DNA from: Streptomyces sclerotialus
GTDB lineage: Bacteria; Actinomycetota; Actinomycetes; Streptomycetales; Streptomycetaceae
Assembly (NCBI RefSeq): GCF_040907265.1
Contig: NZ_JBFOHP010000002.1
Span: 434,001 to 498,000 of the forward strand
Reading direction: 5' to 3'
DNA length: 64,000 bases
Below are positions 41,668-51,512 of this stretch, piece after piece. A program made the translations under genes and the position numbers. Below the pieces are notes generated by a model. The model did no database searches and was not told the DNA's origin. It saw nothing but the letters and a program-made list of their open reading frames with translations. Every line of letters begins with the position of its first letter. Position 1 is the first letter of the stretch.

Positions 41668-42693
41668 TTAGCCGACTCCCACTTCCGGGGAACCGAGCCA
41701 GTCGAGGAGTATCCGGTTCACCTCGGCGGGACGCTCCTGCTGGATCCAGTGCCCGCAGCCCTCCAGGAGCCGGCAGGAGACCAGGCCAGGAAGGGTCTTG
41801 GGGAACGCCTCGATGGCCGCGCTCAGCCAGCCGGCCGAAGCGTCCAGGGCGCCGCCGAGGAAGAGCGACGGCTGGGTGACGGGCGCGCCGTCCCACGGGG
41901 CGAGGTCCGCCCAGTCCCGGTCGGCGTTGCGGTAACGGTTGAGCGCGCCGGTCAGCCCCGTCCGCTCGAACTCCCCCGCGTAGTGGTCGAGAACGGCTTC
42001 GGTGAGCCAGGCCGGCAGGGCGCCGGTGGGAAAGCGGTCGCGCATCCGCGCGCCTCGGGGCACGAAGAAGAGACCGGGCTCCTCGGCCGGCGGCATGGTG
42101 TCGGCCGAGAGCCCGGCGTAGAAACCCGCCAGCCAGCCGCGGACATCGGGTTCGATCTCGGCTTCCGCCCGGCCGGGCTCCTGGAAGTAGCTGACGTAGA
42201 ACTCCTCGTCGCCGCCGATCCGGGAGAACACCTCGGAGGGCCGGGGCCCGCCCCGCGGCGCGTACGGAACACTCAACAGCCCCACCGCCGATACGAGTTC
42301 GGGCCTCAGCAGTGCGGTGTTGGCGGCGATGGGAGAGCCCCAGTCGTGCCCCACGACGACCGCGCTCCCGGCGCCCAGGGCCTCGATGACGGCGGCGTTG
42401 TCCGCCACGTGCTCCAGCATCCGGTACGCGTCCACCGCACCGGGTGCGGAGGAGCGGCCGTACCCACGGACGTCGATGGCCACCGCCCGGTAGCCCGCGG
42501 CGGCCACGGCCGGGAGCTGGTGCCGCCAGGAGTACCAGGACTCGGGGAAACCGTGGAGGAAGAGGACCAGCGGACCGGTCCCCTGCTCGACGAGGTGGAT
42601 ACGGCCACCGGGCGTGCGCACCGAGCGGTGCCGTGGTTCCGGCACGGGGGTCTCCGGAACGGAACGGCTCGGTACGGGAGAGGGCTGCGGCAT
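41668..42693 (-). CDS. Alpha/beta-hydrolase, epoxide hydrolase type
   Basis: A 341-residue soluble hydrolase. HGFPESWYSWRHQLPAVAAAG is the oxyanion-hole region with HGxP, the nucleophile is Asp117 in VVGHDWGSPIAA, and the catalytic His is in LLEGCGHWIQQERP. Asp rather than Ser as nucleophile together with HGFPESW points to epoxide hydrolase (trans-hydration of epoxides to diols), although haloalkane dehalogenases share the fold. GAGGAGG lies 5 nt before ATG 42693. The gene is alone on its strand. A link to the Dap operon to its left is possible but nothing in the sequence requires it. Confidence 0.88.
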   Translation of the reverse strand: MPQPSPVPSRSVPETPVPEPRHRSVRTPGGRIHLVEQGTGPLVLFLHGFPESWYSWRHQLPAVAAAGYRAVAIDVRGYGRSSAPGAVDAYRMLEHVADNAAVIEALGAGSAVVVGHDWGSPIAANTALLRPELVSAVGLLSVPYAPRGGPRPSEVFSRIGGDEEFYVSYFQEPGRAEAEIEPDVRGWLAGFYAGLSADTMPPAEEPGLFFVPRGARMRDRFPTGALPAWLTEAVLDHYAGEFERTGLTGALNRYRNADRDWADLAPWDGAPVTQPSLFLGGALDASAGWLSAAIEAFPKTLPGLVSCRLLEGCGHWIQQERPAEVNRILLDWLGSPEVGVG

Positions 42694-43441
42694 GTTTCCT
42701 CCTCTGGGGGCAGGTCGCGGGCCGGTCTCTCATGATCCTCTGCGTGCCGCCCGGCGGTCGCGACGTTTCTTGCCGATCCGGCAACCCGGCGCCCCGCGGC
42801 CGGGCCCCGCGGACCGCCGCGCCCGGCGCCCGGTGCCCGGTTTTGGCCGTCTTCCGCACGGGCGCCGTCCCGTGCTCCTGCCCGGTCCTTCCGTGGCCAC
42901 TGCAGGCATTCCTCGTCGTGAGCACGGGAATGTACTGCGCGCCGGGACCTGCCGCCGGACGGTACTCGGCCGGATCAGGCCGCACAGCGGCTGTTACCAG
43001 CCGTTCCGTGCGCGCTCGCGAGGTGGGGACCGGCTGCGCCCGGTGCCGCCCGGCCGGGCGGACCGGCTGTTGGAGTCCGGTGGGGGCAGATGCGGCGGGC
43101 ATGCGCGGTGAGGCGTGTTCGGCACTCCTCGGAGGGCGCATCCGGCCGTTCCCCGCATGGCCGGGTCTGCGCGAGGCCGCCCATTCCGGCCCCGGTCGCG
43201 CTGGCCGGATCGGCTCAGCGGTGCCGCGGGGCGCGGGCGGGCCGCCGCCGTGCGACCTCCGGCGGCGACGCGCCCCCGGCGGCCCGGCTGCGGGCTCCCG
43301 GTGTCTGGAACGTGTCCCGACGGGGCATGCATCGTTGGCCTGGTACGGGTGGTGGCCCTCAGGGGACCGGATTCCGCTCCCGGCGGCCGCCGGTCGTCCA
43401 CCATCGCTGAGGCAGGCGGACCGGCTACACAGGAGGGACCT
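42694..43441. other. Divergent intergenic region with a TTGCCG-ATC-CGGCAA dyad
   Basis: About 750 nt between the epoxide hydrolase and the TPR protein. A 15-bp palindrome with 6-bp perfect arms lies at 42770-42784, about 77 nt upstream of the hydrolase start, and could be an operator for an unlinked regulator. The rest is GC-rich without a believable gene. Confidence 0.4.
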
Positions 43442-44839
43442 ATGACAGCGGACCGGCACGGGCACCGGATGAGTCACACCGGCGCCGATGCCCTCGTCCA
43501 CTACGAACGGGCCCTGGACCACCTGGTGTTCTTCCGCCCCGAGGTGGCCGACTCGGCCCGCGCGGCGCTCGATGCGGCACCGCGCTCGGTGATGGCGCAG
43601 GTGCTGGCCGCGTACCTCGGCGTGCTGGGCACCGAGGAGAAGGACGCGGCGACGGCCCGCGACACCTTCCTCCGCTTCCGCGCCGGCCTGGACGAGGAAG
43701 GCCTCACGCCCCGGGAGCGGATGCACCTCGCCGCCGCCGAGGCCTGGCTCGGCGGCGAGATCCACCGCGCCGGGCGCCTGCTCGGCGACCTCACCGTCGC
43801 CCATCCCCGCGATGTGCTGGCGCTCTTCGCCGGGCACCAGCACGACTTCCTCACCGGGGACGCCCAGCGCCTGCGCGACCGCATCGGCGGGGCGCTGGGC
43901 GCCTGGGAGCCGGACGACCCGCACCGCGGACCGCTGCTGGGCATGTACGCCTTCGGCCTGGAGGAGTCGGGCCACTACGAGCGCGCGGAGGAGGCGGGTC
44001 TCGAAGCCCTCGCACAACACCCGCGCGACGTCTGGGCGATCCACGGCGTGGTGCACACGTACGAGATGCGGGGCCGCTTCACCGACGGCATCCGTTTCCT
44101 CGACGCCCGCACCGACGACTGGTCGGACGGCACCCTGCTCACCGTGCACAACTGGTGGCACTACGCCCTCTACACGCTGGAGCTGGGCGACGCGGCACGG
44201 GTGCTGAAGATCTACGACGCGGCGCTGCACCACGAGGAATCGGCGGGCGTCGCGATGGAACTGCTGGACGCCGCCGCCCTGTTGTGGCGGCTCTATCTGG
44301 CCGGCGAGGACCAGGGCGGGCGGTGGGCGCGGCTCGCCGACGCCTGGGAGCGCCGCGACGACGGCGCGCACTACGCCTTCAACGACGCGCACGCGGTGAT
44401 GGCCTTCGTCGGAGCGGGCCGCATCGCACTGGCCGAGCGGCTGGTGGCGGACCGGCAGCGCTGGCTGGTGGGGGCGGCGCCGACGCTGTCCAACCGTGCG
44501 ATGACCGCCGACATCGGGCTACCGGTGTGCCGGGCGCTGATCGCCTACGGACGCCAGGAGTACGGCCGCGCCACCGACCTGCTGCTGCCGGTCCGGCACC
44601 GGCTGCACGAGTTCGGCGGCAGCCACGCCCAGCGGGACGCCGTCCAGCGCACCCTGGTCGAGGCCGCCCTGCGGGCAGGCCGGACGGACCTGGCGCGCAC
44701 GCTGCTCAGCGAGCGCATCCAGCTGCGCCCGGTGTGCCCGTACAACTGGTCGGCGCAGGCCCGGCTGGAGGAGCAGCTCGGTGATCCGGTACGGGCCGCC
44801 GCCGCACGCGAAAAGGCCGCGGCGCAGGCCGCGTCGTGA
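43442..44839 (+). CDS. Tetratricopeptide-repeat protein, TTC38-like
   Basis: A 465-residue, mostly helical cytoplasmic protein without signal or membrane segments. MGLMAFGLEESGHYERAEEAGLEAL-like TPR pairs occur through the middle, and VWAIHGVVHTYEMRGRFTDGIRFL followed by LTVHNWWHYALYTLELGD are the conserved motifs of the TTC38 family, including the His-rich HNWWHYALY. The biochemical role of the family is unknown; some bacterial members sit near biosynthetic genes. ATG 43442 has GGAGGG 5 nt upstream. It stands alone, with long gaps on both sides. Confidence 0.85.
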   Translation: MTADRHGHRMSHTGADALVHYERALDHLVFFRPEVADSARAALDAAPRSVMAQVLAAYLGVLGTEEKDAATARDTFLRFRAGLDEEGLTPRERMHLAAAEAWLGGEIHRAGRLLGDLTVAHPRDVLALFAGHQHDFLTGDAQRLRDRIGGALGAWEPDDPHRGPLLGMYAFGLEESGHYERAEEAGLEALAQHPRDVWAIHGVVHTYEMRGRFTDGIRFLDARTDDWSDGTLLTVHNWWHYALYTLELGDAARVLKIYDAALHHEESAGVAMELLDAAALLWRLYLAGEDQGGRWARLADAWERRDDGAHYAFNDAHAVMAFVGAGRIALAERLVADRQRWLVGAAPTLSNRAMTADIGLPVCRALIAYGRQEYGRATDLLLPVRHRLHEFGGSHAQRDAVQRTLVEAALRAGRTDLARTLLSERIQLRPVCPYNWSAQARLEEQLGDPVRAAAAREKAAAQAAS

Positions 44840-45600
44840 AGGGCCGCCGACGGTGAAGGTTCCGGCCAGCGGCACGCTCCCGGCGGCCGTGTCCGCTTCC
44901 CAGGCCGGGCCACGGCCCGGACCACAGGTCAGCGCAGCGGAGCCGGCCTCCGCCGTGCGCGGCTGAGGGGGCGGCGGGGACGGACGTGACTCGGGGGCCC
45001 GCCGGCCACCCCGGAACACATATTTCCGCGCGTCTCATTACTGATCCTGAGACCCCGGCCGGCCCTTGCCTATTCCGGACAACCTGCTGAATTCATCGCC
45101 CTGGAGCCGCTGACCGCGAAAACGCTTGTCATGCCCCGGCTCCCGGCCCGGCGCCGTGGTGTGCGCCCGGCTCACTTACCGGAGTTCCCGACTGCCGTTT
45201 TCCCGCTCTGAGCAGCGCTTTTCCGCAGGATATCGACGCCTTCCGGCCCGTAGCGGAGCCGGACATACGGAATTCAGGGCTCACGGCAATTTCCTGCCCC
45301 AACAGTAAGTCGGCTTCTGTACTGTCCGTCCCGATGAGTGCAGAGTGCGACACAGCACTCACACCGTCACGCAGTCGCACGAGGGCCGTCCGGCGGAGGA
45401 TGCATAGATGCTGATCAGGCAGGGGGGCCTGACGCACCCGGTAGTTATCACCCCGTCCGAGTTCGCCGTGGCGCGGGCCTGTCCCGCGCGGCATCGCTCC
45501 GACGCCGGTGAACTCGGACCGGTTCCCTCCGGCCCTCAATCTTTCCGTCATCGCTTTCGGCGTCGCGCCCAGCACGCACATCCATCAGGAGGACAGCACC
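44840..45600. other. Intergenic region upstream of the exopolysaccharide operon
   Basis: About 760 nt, with a lower-GC section at 45000-45330. It must hold the promoter of the downstream operon. A GAGTGC-N13-GCACTC dyad lies at 45336-45360. No gene or recognisable riboswitch was found. Confidence 0.4.
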
Positions 45601-46497
45601 ATGGCACGGATTTTCATCATGGGTTCCGGTGTCGTCGGCACAGCCACCGGTAAGGGCTTTTTACACGCCGGACACGAGGTGACCTTCATCGACATCTCGC
45701 ACCAGCGGCTCGAATACCTGCGCTCGCAGGGTCTGGATGCGCGTGACGTGCTCGATCTGCGTAATGAACCGGACGCATTCATTTTCCTCACGCTGCCCAC
45801 GCCCAACGTCGGGCACCGCTACGACCTGACCGCTTTCGAGGACGGTACCGCGTCGGTGGGCGCGGCCCTGGCCGACGCCACCGCCGACCACACCGTGGTC
45901 GTCCGGTCCACCGTGCCGCCGGGCACCACCGAGGGTCTGGTGCAGACGCTGCTGGAGAAGCACTCGGGGAAGACCGTCGGCGAGGGCTTCTCGCTGGCCG
46001 GCAACCCCGAGTTCCTGCGCGCCGCCACCGCGCTGGAGGACTTCCGGCACCCCTGGATGACCGTGATCGCCTCCCGCAGCCAGCGGACCGTGGAGCGGCT
46101 GACCGCGCTGCTGGCGCCGTTCGGCGGGGAGCTGCGTACCTTCTCCAACCCGGCAGCGGCCGAGCTGGTGAAGTGCGCGCACAACATCTACAACGCCACG
46201 AAGATCAGCTTCTGGAACGAGATGTGGCTGGTCAGCCAGACCCTCGGCATTGACCTGGACCCCGTCGCGCAGACCGTCGCGCGTTCCGCCGAGGGTTCCT
46301 ACAACCCGCTGTACGGCATCCGGGGCGGCGCGCCGTACGGCGGTGTGTGCCTGCCCAAGGACACCCAGGGCTTCCTGGGGCTCGCCGAGTCCCTGAACCT
46401 GGACATGCCGCTGCTCAAGGCCGTCGTACAGGTCAATGACACGCTGATCGAACGGGCCGACCGCGAAGCGGACGAACTGGCCGCCGAACTCGCCTGA
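45601..46497 (+). CDS. UDP-glucose/GDP-mannose dehydrogenase family protein, short form
   Basis: Such enzymes oxidise a sugar nucleotide twice to a uronic acid (UDP-glucuronate or GDP-mannuronate). The NAD fold begins RIFIMGSGVVGTATGKGF, and the catalytic Cys250 is in GGVCLPKDTQGF. At 298 residues it is about a third shorter than AlgD or UGDH (roughly 390-440): the C-terminal sugar-nucleotide-binding domain is absent, and translation of the region after the stop shows no continuation. ATG 45601 follows AGGAGG. First gene of the operon; it should supply a uronic-acid donor to the next gene's glycosyltransferase. Whether the short form is active alone is uncertain. Confidence 0.85.
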   Translation: MARIFIMGSGVVGTATGKGFLHAGHEVTFIDISHQRLEYLRSQGLDARDVLDLRNEPDAFIFLTLPTPNVGHRYDLTAFEDGTASVGAALADATADHTVVVRSTVPPGTTEGLVQTLLEKHSGKTVGEGFSLAGNPEFLRAATALEDFRHPWMTVIASRSQRTVERLTALLAPFGGELRTFSNPAAAELVKCAHNIYNATKISFWNEMWLVSQTLGIDLDPVAQTVARSAEGSYNPLYGIRGGAPYGGVCLPKDTQGFLGLAESLNLDMPLLKAVVQVNDTLIERADREADELAAELA

Positions 46498-46572
46498 CCG
46501 CGCGGACACCCCCTCCGAGCCCCCACTCCCCCCTTGCCCGGCCTCGGCACACCCGTGAACGAGAACGGAACC

Positions 46573-47805
46573 ATGAGTGCCCTACTAGACACCACGCTCT
46601 ATGACTTCCGGTACTACCTGGTCTATCTGCCCCTGGGCATCCTGGGACTGGTGCGCTGGAGCTGCTGGCTCGTGCGCCGCGCGCCGGCGGCGCTGTACCG
46701 CCCGGTGCGGAACGACTTCCGGCTGCCCCTGAGCATCGTCGTCCCGGTGTACCAGGAAGATCCCGAGATCTTCGCGCACGCGATCGAGTCCTGGCTGGCC
46801 AACGACGTCGAGGAGATCGTCCTCGTCATCGACGTCACCGACCACGCGTGCCAGGAGGTCGCGGCCCGCTATCCCGTGACCGTCGTCATCACCGACGTGC
46901 CCGGCAAGCGTGACGCGCTGCGGCGCGGCTGGGAGGCGTGCAAGACCGACCTGGTCGCACTGGTGGACTCCGACACCATCTGGGCGGAGGACGTGGCGGC
47001 CGAGGTGTGCAAGCCGTTCGCCGACCCGGAGGTCGGCGGTGTCGGCACCCGGCAGAACGTCTACAACCCGCGGGGCTTCCTGCAGCGGGTGAACGACATG
47101 TACCTGGACTACCGGTACTTCGACGAGAACGCGGCGCAGACCGCGGTGGGCCGGGCCGTCTCGTGCCTGTCCGGCCGGACGGCGGTCTACCGGCGGGAAC
47201 TGCTGCTGGAGATATCGGACGAGTTCATGCAGGAGACGTTCATGGGCGTGCCCTGCATGTCCGGTGACGACAAGCGGCTGACCACACTGGTCCTGGCGCG
47301 CGGCCACCGTACGTACATGCAGCGTTCGGCCCGGGTGTGGTCGACCTTCCCGGGCACCTGGCGGATCTTCATGAAGCAGCGGCTGCGCTGGTCCCGCAAC
47401 ACGTGGAGATCAGATCTCAGAGCGCTGTCGTCCCGCTGGATCCGGCGCCACCCGTTCCTGGCCTTCACCATGGCCGACAAGGCGGTGAGCAGCTTCACCC
47501 TGCTGGTCGCACCGTTCTTCATGACGTACGCGATCATCCGGCAGGACTGGTTCTTCGTGGCGTGCCTGGCCGCCTGGTGGTGGATCAGCCGGGCCATGAA
47601 GATGCTCCCGCACCTGGTCCGCAAGCCGTCCTCGTTCTTCCTCGTGCCCGGCTTCGTACTGGTGTCGTTCGTGATGGCCGGCGTGAAGATCTGCGCTCTG
47701 CTGACGATCCGCAGGCAGCGCTGGCTGACCCGGCAGGTGTCCGTCGTCAACGGTGTCGCGGTGCGGACCTCGCCGCAGGCCGCCGGTTCGGAGGCAGGAG
47801 CATGA
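46573..47805 (+). CDS. Processive family 2 glycosyltransferase (Alg8/hyaluronan-synthase-like)
   Basis: A 410-residue membrane glycosyltransferase. One N-terminal helix (YYLVYLPLGILGLVRWSCWLV), then the GT-A domain with SIVVPVYQEDPEIFA, the DxD motif in ALVDSDTIWAEDV, GDDKRLTTLVLARG, and the processivity motif Q-R-L-R-W (KQRLRWSRNTWRSDL), followed by three or four C-terminal helices. This is the layout of hyaluronan synthase, cellulose synthase and Alg8, which polymerise and translocate a polysaccharide. ATG 46573 is used; GTG 46555 is an alternative. It overlaps the next gene by 4 nt (ATGA). Donor sugar probably comes from the upstream dehydrogenase. Confidence 0.9.
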   Translation: MSALLDTTLYDFRYYLVYLPLGILGLVRWSCWLVRRAPAALYRPVRNDFRLPLSIVVPVYQEDPEIFAHAIESWLANDVEEIVLVIDVTDHACQEVAARYPVTVVITDVPGKRDALRRGWEACKTDLVALVDSDTIWAEDVAAEVCKPFADPEVGGVGTRQNVYNPRGFLQRVNDMYLDYRYFDENAAQTAVGRAVSCLSGRTAVYRRELLLEISDEFMQETFMGVPCMSGDDKRLTTLVLARGHRTYMQRSARVWSTFPGTWRIFMKQRLRWSRNTWRSDLRALSSRWIRRHPFLAFTMADKAVSSFTLLVAPFFMTYAIIRQDWFFVACLAAWWWISRAMKMLPHLVRKPSSFFLVPGFVLVSFVMAGVKICALLTIRRQRWLTRQVSVVNGVAVRTSPQAAGSEAGA

Positions 47806-49610
47806 AAACCGCATACCGCTTCGGGGCGGCCGCGGCCGCCCTCTCGGCCGTCCTGGCGCTCGGCATCGAGTCCGCGCCGCCCGCGGCGGCCGTCGGCGCT
47901 CCGGAGGACGTGGCCGCCTGGGAACGCACCGGGCGGCCCGACCGGCTGATGGTGCTGCGGCCGCGCAGCGTGAGCCTGCTGAGCGGCGGCACGCTGGTAC
48001 GCCGGCTGTACCCGGGGACGCCGTCCGTGTCGCTGGGCTGGCTGGCCGCCAACGCGGGCCGGGAGTGGATCTCCCACGAGTCCGGCACGCCGTCCACGGT
48101 GCGGGTCCGTACGGCGATCCTGCTCGCCCCCGACACCATCCTGCGCATCGACGACCAGACCAAGAAGGTGCTGCTGGACGCCGGCCGCGATGCCAGGTCG
48201 GGGACGTGGATCAGCGGCAGCCGGGCCTCGCTCGACGTCGACAGCACCACACTGGCGTCGGTCACTCCGGACGGCTCCAGCCCCGCGCCCGCCGACGCGC
48301 CGGGGCGGCCGTACGTGTCGATGGGCGCGGGCGGCCGGATGGACTTCCGCAACGCCACCGTCAGCGGGCTCGGCCGTGTCGGCGACACCACCACCGCCGA
48401 TCAGTCGGGGGTCACCTGGGCCCGGGACAGCACCGGTTCGGCCACCGGCTCGACGTTCGAGGGGAACTACACCGGGCTGCGGCTGGCCGGTTCCAAGGAC
48501 GTGACGCTGAAGAACGTCACGGCGTCGGGAGCCACCGAGGACGGCATCGTGCTGAAGGGGGACCGCGGCACCCGGGCGACCGGGCTGGCCGCCGACTCCA
48601 ACGGCCGTACCGGCATCGCCCTCGGCGGTACCGACGGCCGCACGCTGGCCGGCCTGACCACGCGCGACAACGACGGCGCCGGGATCAAGGCCACCCTCCA
48701 GCGGGGCCTTACGCTGAACTCGCCCAACTCCCACTTCGACCAGGGCGGCGGCATCGACCTCACCTCCTGCCGGGAGTGCGTCGTACGGAAGGCCACGGTG
48801 GAGAGCTCGTCCCGTGCCGCGGTACGCGTCTCCGGCGGGGACAGCACGGTCTCCGTCGAGGACGCCGAGCTGACCGGGCACAACGGGAGCGAGCCCGGCA
48901 TCCTGCTGGGCGAGGGCATCAAGGGCGCCACGGTCTCCGGCGGCACGGTCGGCGGCTTCGACCGCGGTATCGGCATCACCGGCTCGGGCGTCCGCATCGA
49001 GGACACCGCGCTGACCGGCAACCGCACCGGCATCACCATCGGCGGCGACGCGGAACGGGTCGCGCTGCGTGACGTCCAGGTGGACGGCGGCGAGACCGGC
49101 GTCCTGGCCTCCGCCACGACCCGCCGCATCACGCTCTCCGACGTCCGGGTCACCGAGGCCAGCCGCAAGGGGCTGGCCTCCAGCTCGCCCGGACTGCGGG
49201 TCACCGGCGGCGAGCTGTCCGGCGGGACGACCGCCGTCGACCTCGGCGCCCCGGCCCGCCTGGAGGACGTGGCGATCGGCAGTACGCACCGCGGCATGCA
49301 CCTGGCGCAGAAGGTCCGCGCCTCCGGCAAGTCCCTGGACGTGCTGGCCGAGCGGCAGGGCGTCGTCGCGGACGCCGGGTCCCGGCTGGACCTCACCGAT
49401 TCCCGCGTCCGGGCCCCCGTCGCGCTCGACGGGGAGGGCGAGGTCAAGCGGCACGGCAAGACGGAGATCACGCTGCCGCCGTTCCCCTGGCTGGGCTTCG
49501 CCGCGCTGGTGGCCCTCGCCCTGGCCGTCGTCCTGCAGACCCTCCATCACGTCCGGCACCGCGGCACCCCACGGCCCAAGGTCGCCGGGCACGTCGAGAA
49601 CACGGCCTGA
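47802..49610 (+). CDS. Membrane-anchored right-handed beta-helix protein
   Basis: A 602-residue extracytoplasmic protein: signal peptide (AAAALSAVLALGIESAPPAAA), a mixed N-terminal region (~40-160), about 15 right-handed beta-helix coils (~165-520; for example GLRLAGSKDVTLKNVTASGATEDGIVLKG), and a C-terminal membrane helix (PWLGFAALVALALAVVL) with a basic cytoplasmic tail. PbH1-type coils occur in polysaccharide epimerases, lyases and AlgK/AlgX-like partners. It lacks the DPHD epimerase motif of the following gene, so it may bind or guide the nascent polymer. Translationally coupled to the glycosyltransferase. Confidence 0.8.
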   Translation: MKTAYRFGAAAAALSAVLALGIESAPPAAAVGAPEDVAAWERTGRPDRLMVLRPRSVSLLSGGTLVRRLYPGTPSVSLGWLAANAGREWISHESGTPSTVRVRTAILLAPDTILRIDDQTKKVLLDAGRDARSGTWISGSRASLDVDSTTLASVTPDGSSPAPADAPGRPYVSMGAGGRMDFRNATVSGLGRVGDTTTADQSGVTWARDSTGSATGSTFEGNYTGLRLAGSKDVTLKNVTASGATEDGIVLKGDRGTRATGLAADSNGRTGIALGGTDGRTLAGLTTRDNDGAGIKATLQRGLTLNSPNSHFDQGGGIDLTSCRECVVRKATVESSSRAAVRVSGGDSTVSVEDAELTGHNGSEPGILLGEGIKGATVSGGTVGGFDRGIGITGSGVRIEDTALTGNRTGITIGGDAERVALRDVQVDGGETGVLASATTRRITLSDVRVTEASRKGLASSSPGLRVTGGELSGGTTAVDLGAPARLEDVAIGSTHRGMHLAQKVRASGKSLDVLAERQGVVADAGSRLDLTDSRVRAPVALDGEGEVKRHGKTEITLPPFPWLGFAALVALALAVVLQTLHHVRHRGTPRPKVAGHVENTA

Positions 49611-49682
49611 CGCCCTGTCAGCCGTATCGCTGATGCCGGCCGCCGCCCCTCGAGGACGGCGGCCGGAGAAGGAGTGCACACC

Positions 49683-51440
49683 ATGACCCACCGTTCCACC
49701 GGAGCCGGCCCCCGGCCCGAGTCCCCGGCCGGCACCGAACCGGTCTCGCCCGGCGGGCGCGCGTTACGCGGCCCCGCCAGAACCCTGCGTGCCGGCACCG
49801 TCCTGCTGTCGGCGGGAGCGCTGGTCACCGGCCTGACCGGCGTGTTCGCCCCGCCCGCACAGGCCGCTGCGTGCAGCGGACAGGTGCGGTACGCGTCCAG
49901 CACCAACACGCTCTACCTGACGTCGGGCACGGCGACACTGCCCGACATCGCCCGGCTCTGCGCCAGCGCACCACTGTACGAGGTCGACGGCTCGCCCGGC
50001 ACCTGGCAGCTGGACGCCAACCTGGTCGTCCAGAACGGTGCCACCCTGAACGTGCACGGCAGCGACGCGGGCGGTGCCGTGGACACCCTGCGGCTCAACA
50101 GCCCGGCGAGCAACAAGCCCACCGAGGTCGTCTCCGTCACCGCGCAGTACGGCAAGATCGACATCGACGCCGTGGACGTCACGTCCTGGGACGCGGAGAA
50201 GAACGGCCCGGACACCGACACCTCGGCCGGTGCCGGGGAGCGCGGCCGGGCCTTCATCCGGGTGCTGTCCTTCCTCGACGCCGACGGCACGCCCCGCCAG
50301 TCCACGATGAACATCTACAACAGCGACATCGGCTACCTCGGCTACTACGCGGCCGAGAGCTACGGCGTGGCGTACAAGGCCCGCGGCTGCGACATCAACC
50401 ACCAGGACGTCTGCGACAAGCTGGACGTGCTCGGCGACCAGATCGGCAGCCGCTTCCACCACAACTACATGGGCACCTACACCTTCGGTGCCTACGGGAT
50501 GACGTTCGACCGCAACGAGTACGACAACAACATCACGTACGGGCTCGACCCGCACGACGACTCCGACCACCTGACGATCACCAACAACCACGCGCACCAC
50601 AACGGCAACCACGGGATCATCTGCTCCCAGCGGTGCGACAACCTGGAGATCGTCGGGAACGAGAGCGACCACAACGGCATCCCGCCGTACACGCCGCCGG
50701 GCGACGACGACCCGTCGGACAACCAGGTGCACGGCATCATGCTGCACCGCGGCGTCACCGACAGCGTCGTACGGAACAACAACGTGCACGACCAGCCCAA
50801 CGGCGCGGGCATCGCGGTCTTCGACAGCAGTGACGACGTCATCGAGAACAACACCGTCACGGGTGCGAAGTACGGGCTGCGCTACAGCGTCGGTTCCCAG
50901 GACATCACCACACGGAACAACACCGTCACCGACAGCGGGCTGTACGCCGTCTTCACGTACCAGGGCTCGGACAAGCCCGCGTACACCAACGACACCGGCC
51001 GGCCCGCCCGGCTGGAGTTCACCGGCAACACCTTCGACGGTTCCGGGAGCAACGCCGCCAAGCTGAACCAGAGCGACGACCTGACCTTCCGGCAGAACAC
51101 CTTCACGGGCACCTTCGAGTCCGGCGTGCTCACCCAGTCGACCGCCGGGACGGTCTTCGAGAAGAACACCGCGCCGGCCGGACTGACGCACTCCGTCAAG
51201 AGTGACGCCGGCACCTCCGGGACGATCACCTTCCGCGACCAGAATCCCGTCAAGGTGCAGCTGGATGCGGCCAGTTCAGCGACGTTCACGGCGACTGGCC
51301 TGAAAGCGGGCGCTTCGTACAAGCTCGTCGCCGACGGACGTACTGTGGCCACCGGCAAGGCGGACGCCGAGGGCAGTGTGACCCTGCGCGCCAGGCCGAC
51401 CAGCACCGCGGCGATGACGTACAGCATCAGCGCCGCCTGA
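49683..51440 (+). CDS. Secreted mannuronan C5-epimerase-like beta-helix enzyme (AlgG-like)
   Basis: A 585-residue exported protein with a long polar N-terminus, signal segment LSAGALVTGLTGVFAPPAQAA, and a parallel beta-helix (~130-480). The loop TYGLDPHDDSDHLTITNNHAHHNGNHGIICSQRC contains D289-P-H-D292, the catalytic DPHD motif of AlgG-type mannuronan C5-epimerases, together with the conserved NGNHGII stretch. These enzymes turn mannuronate into guluronate residues within the finished polymer. A ~90-residue beta-domain (~490-585) follows. ATG 49683 has GGAG 8 nt upstream. With the dehydrogenase, GT2 and lyase it points to a polyuronate such as alginate; glucuronan epimerisation is an alternative. 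Confidence 0.85.
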   Translation: MTHRSTGAGPRPESPAGTEPVSPGGRALRGPARTLRAGTVLLSAGALVTGLTGVFAPPAQAAACSGQVRYASSTNTLYLTSGTATLPDIARLCASAPLYEVDGSPGTWQLDANLVVQNGATLNVHGSDAGGAVDTLRLNSPASNKPTEVVSVTAQYGKIDIDAVDVTSWDAEKNGPDTDTSAGAGERGRAFIRVLSFLDADGTPRQSTMNIYNSDIGYLGYYAAESYGVAYKARGCDINHQDVCDKLDVLGDQIGSRFHHNYMGTYTFGAYGMTFDRNEYDNNITYGLDPHDDSDHLTITNNHAHHNGNHGIICSQRCDNLEIVGNESDHNGIPPYTPPGDDDPSDNQVHGIMLHRGVTDSVVRNNNVHDQPNGAGIAVFDSSDDVIENNTVTGAKYGLRYSVGSQDITTRNNTVTDSGLYAVFTYQGSDKPAYTNDTGRPARLEFTGNTFDGSGSNAAKLNQSDDLTFRQNTFTGTFESGVLTQSTAGTVFEKNTAPAGLTHSVKSDAGTSGTITFRDQNPVKVQLDAASSATFTATGLKAGASYKLVADGRTVATGKADAEGSVTLRARPTSTAAMTYSISAA

Positions 51441-51512
51441 CCCAGGCCGCCCCGCCGCTGGCCTCGCGGCGGGGCGGCTGACGCGCCCGGGCGCGGAGAG
51501 GAGCAACGGCTC

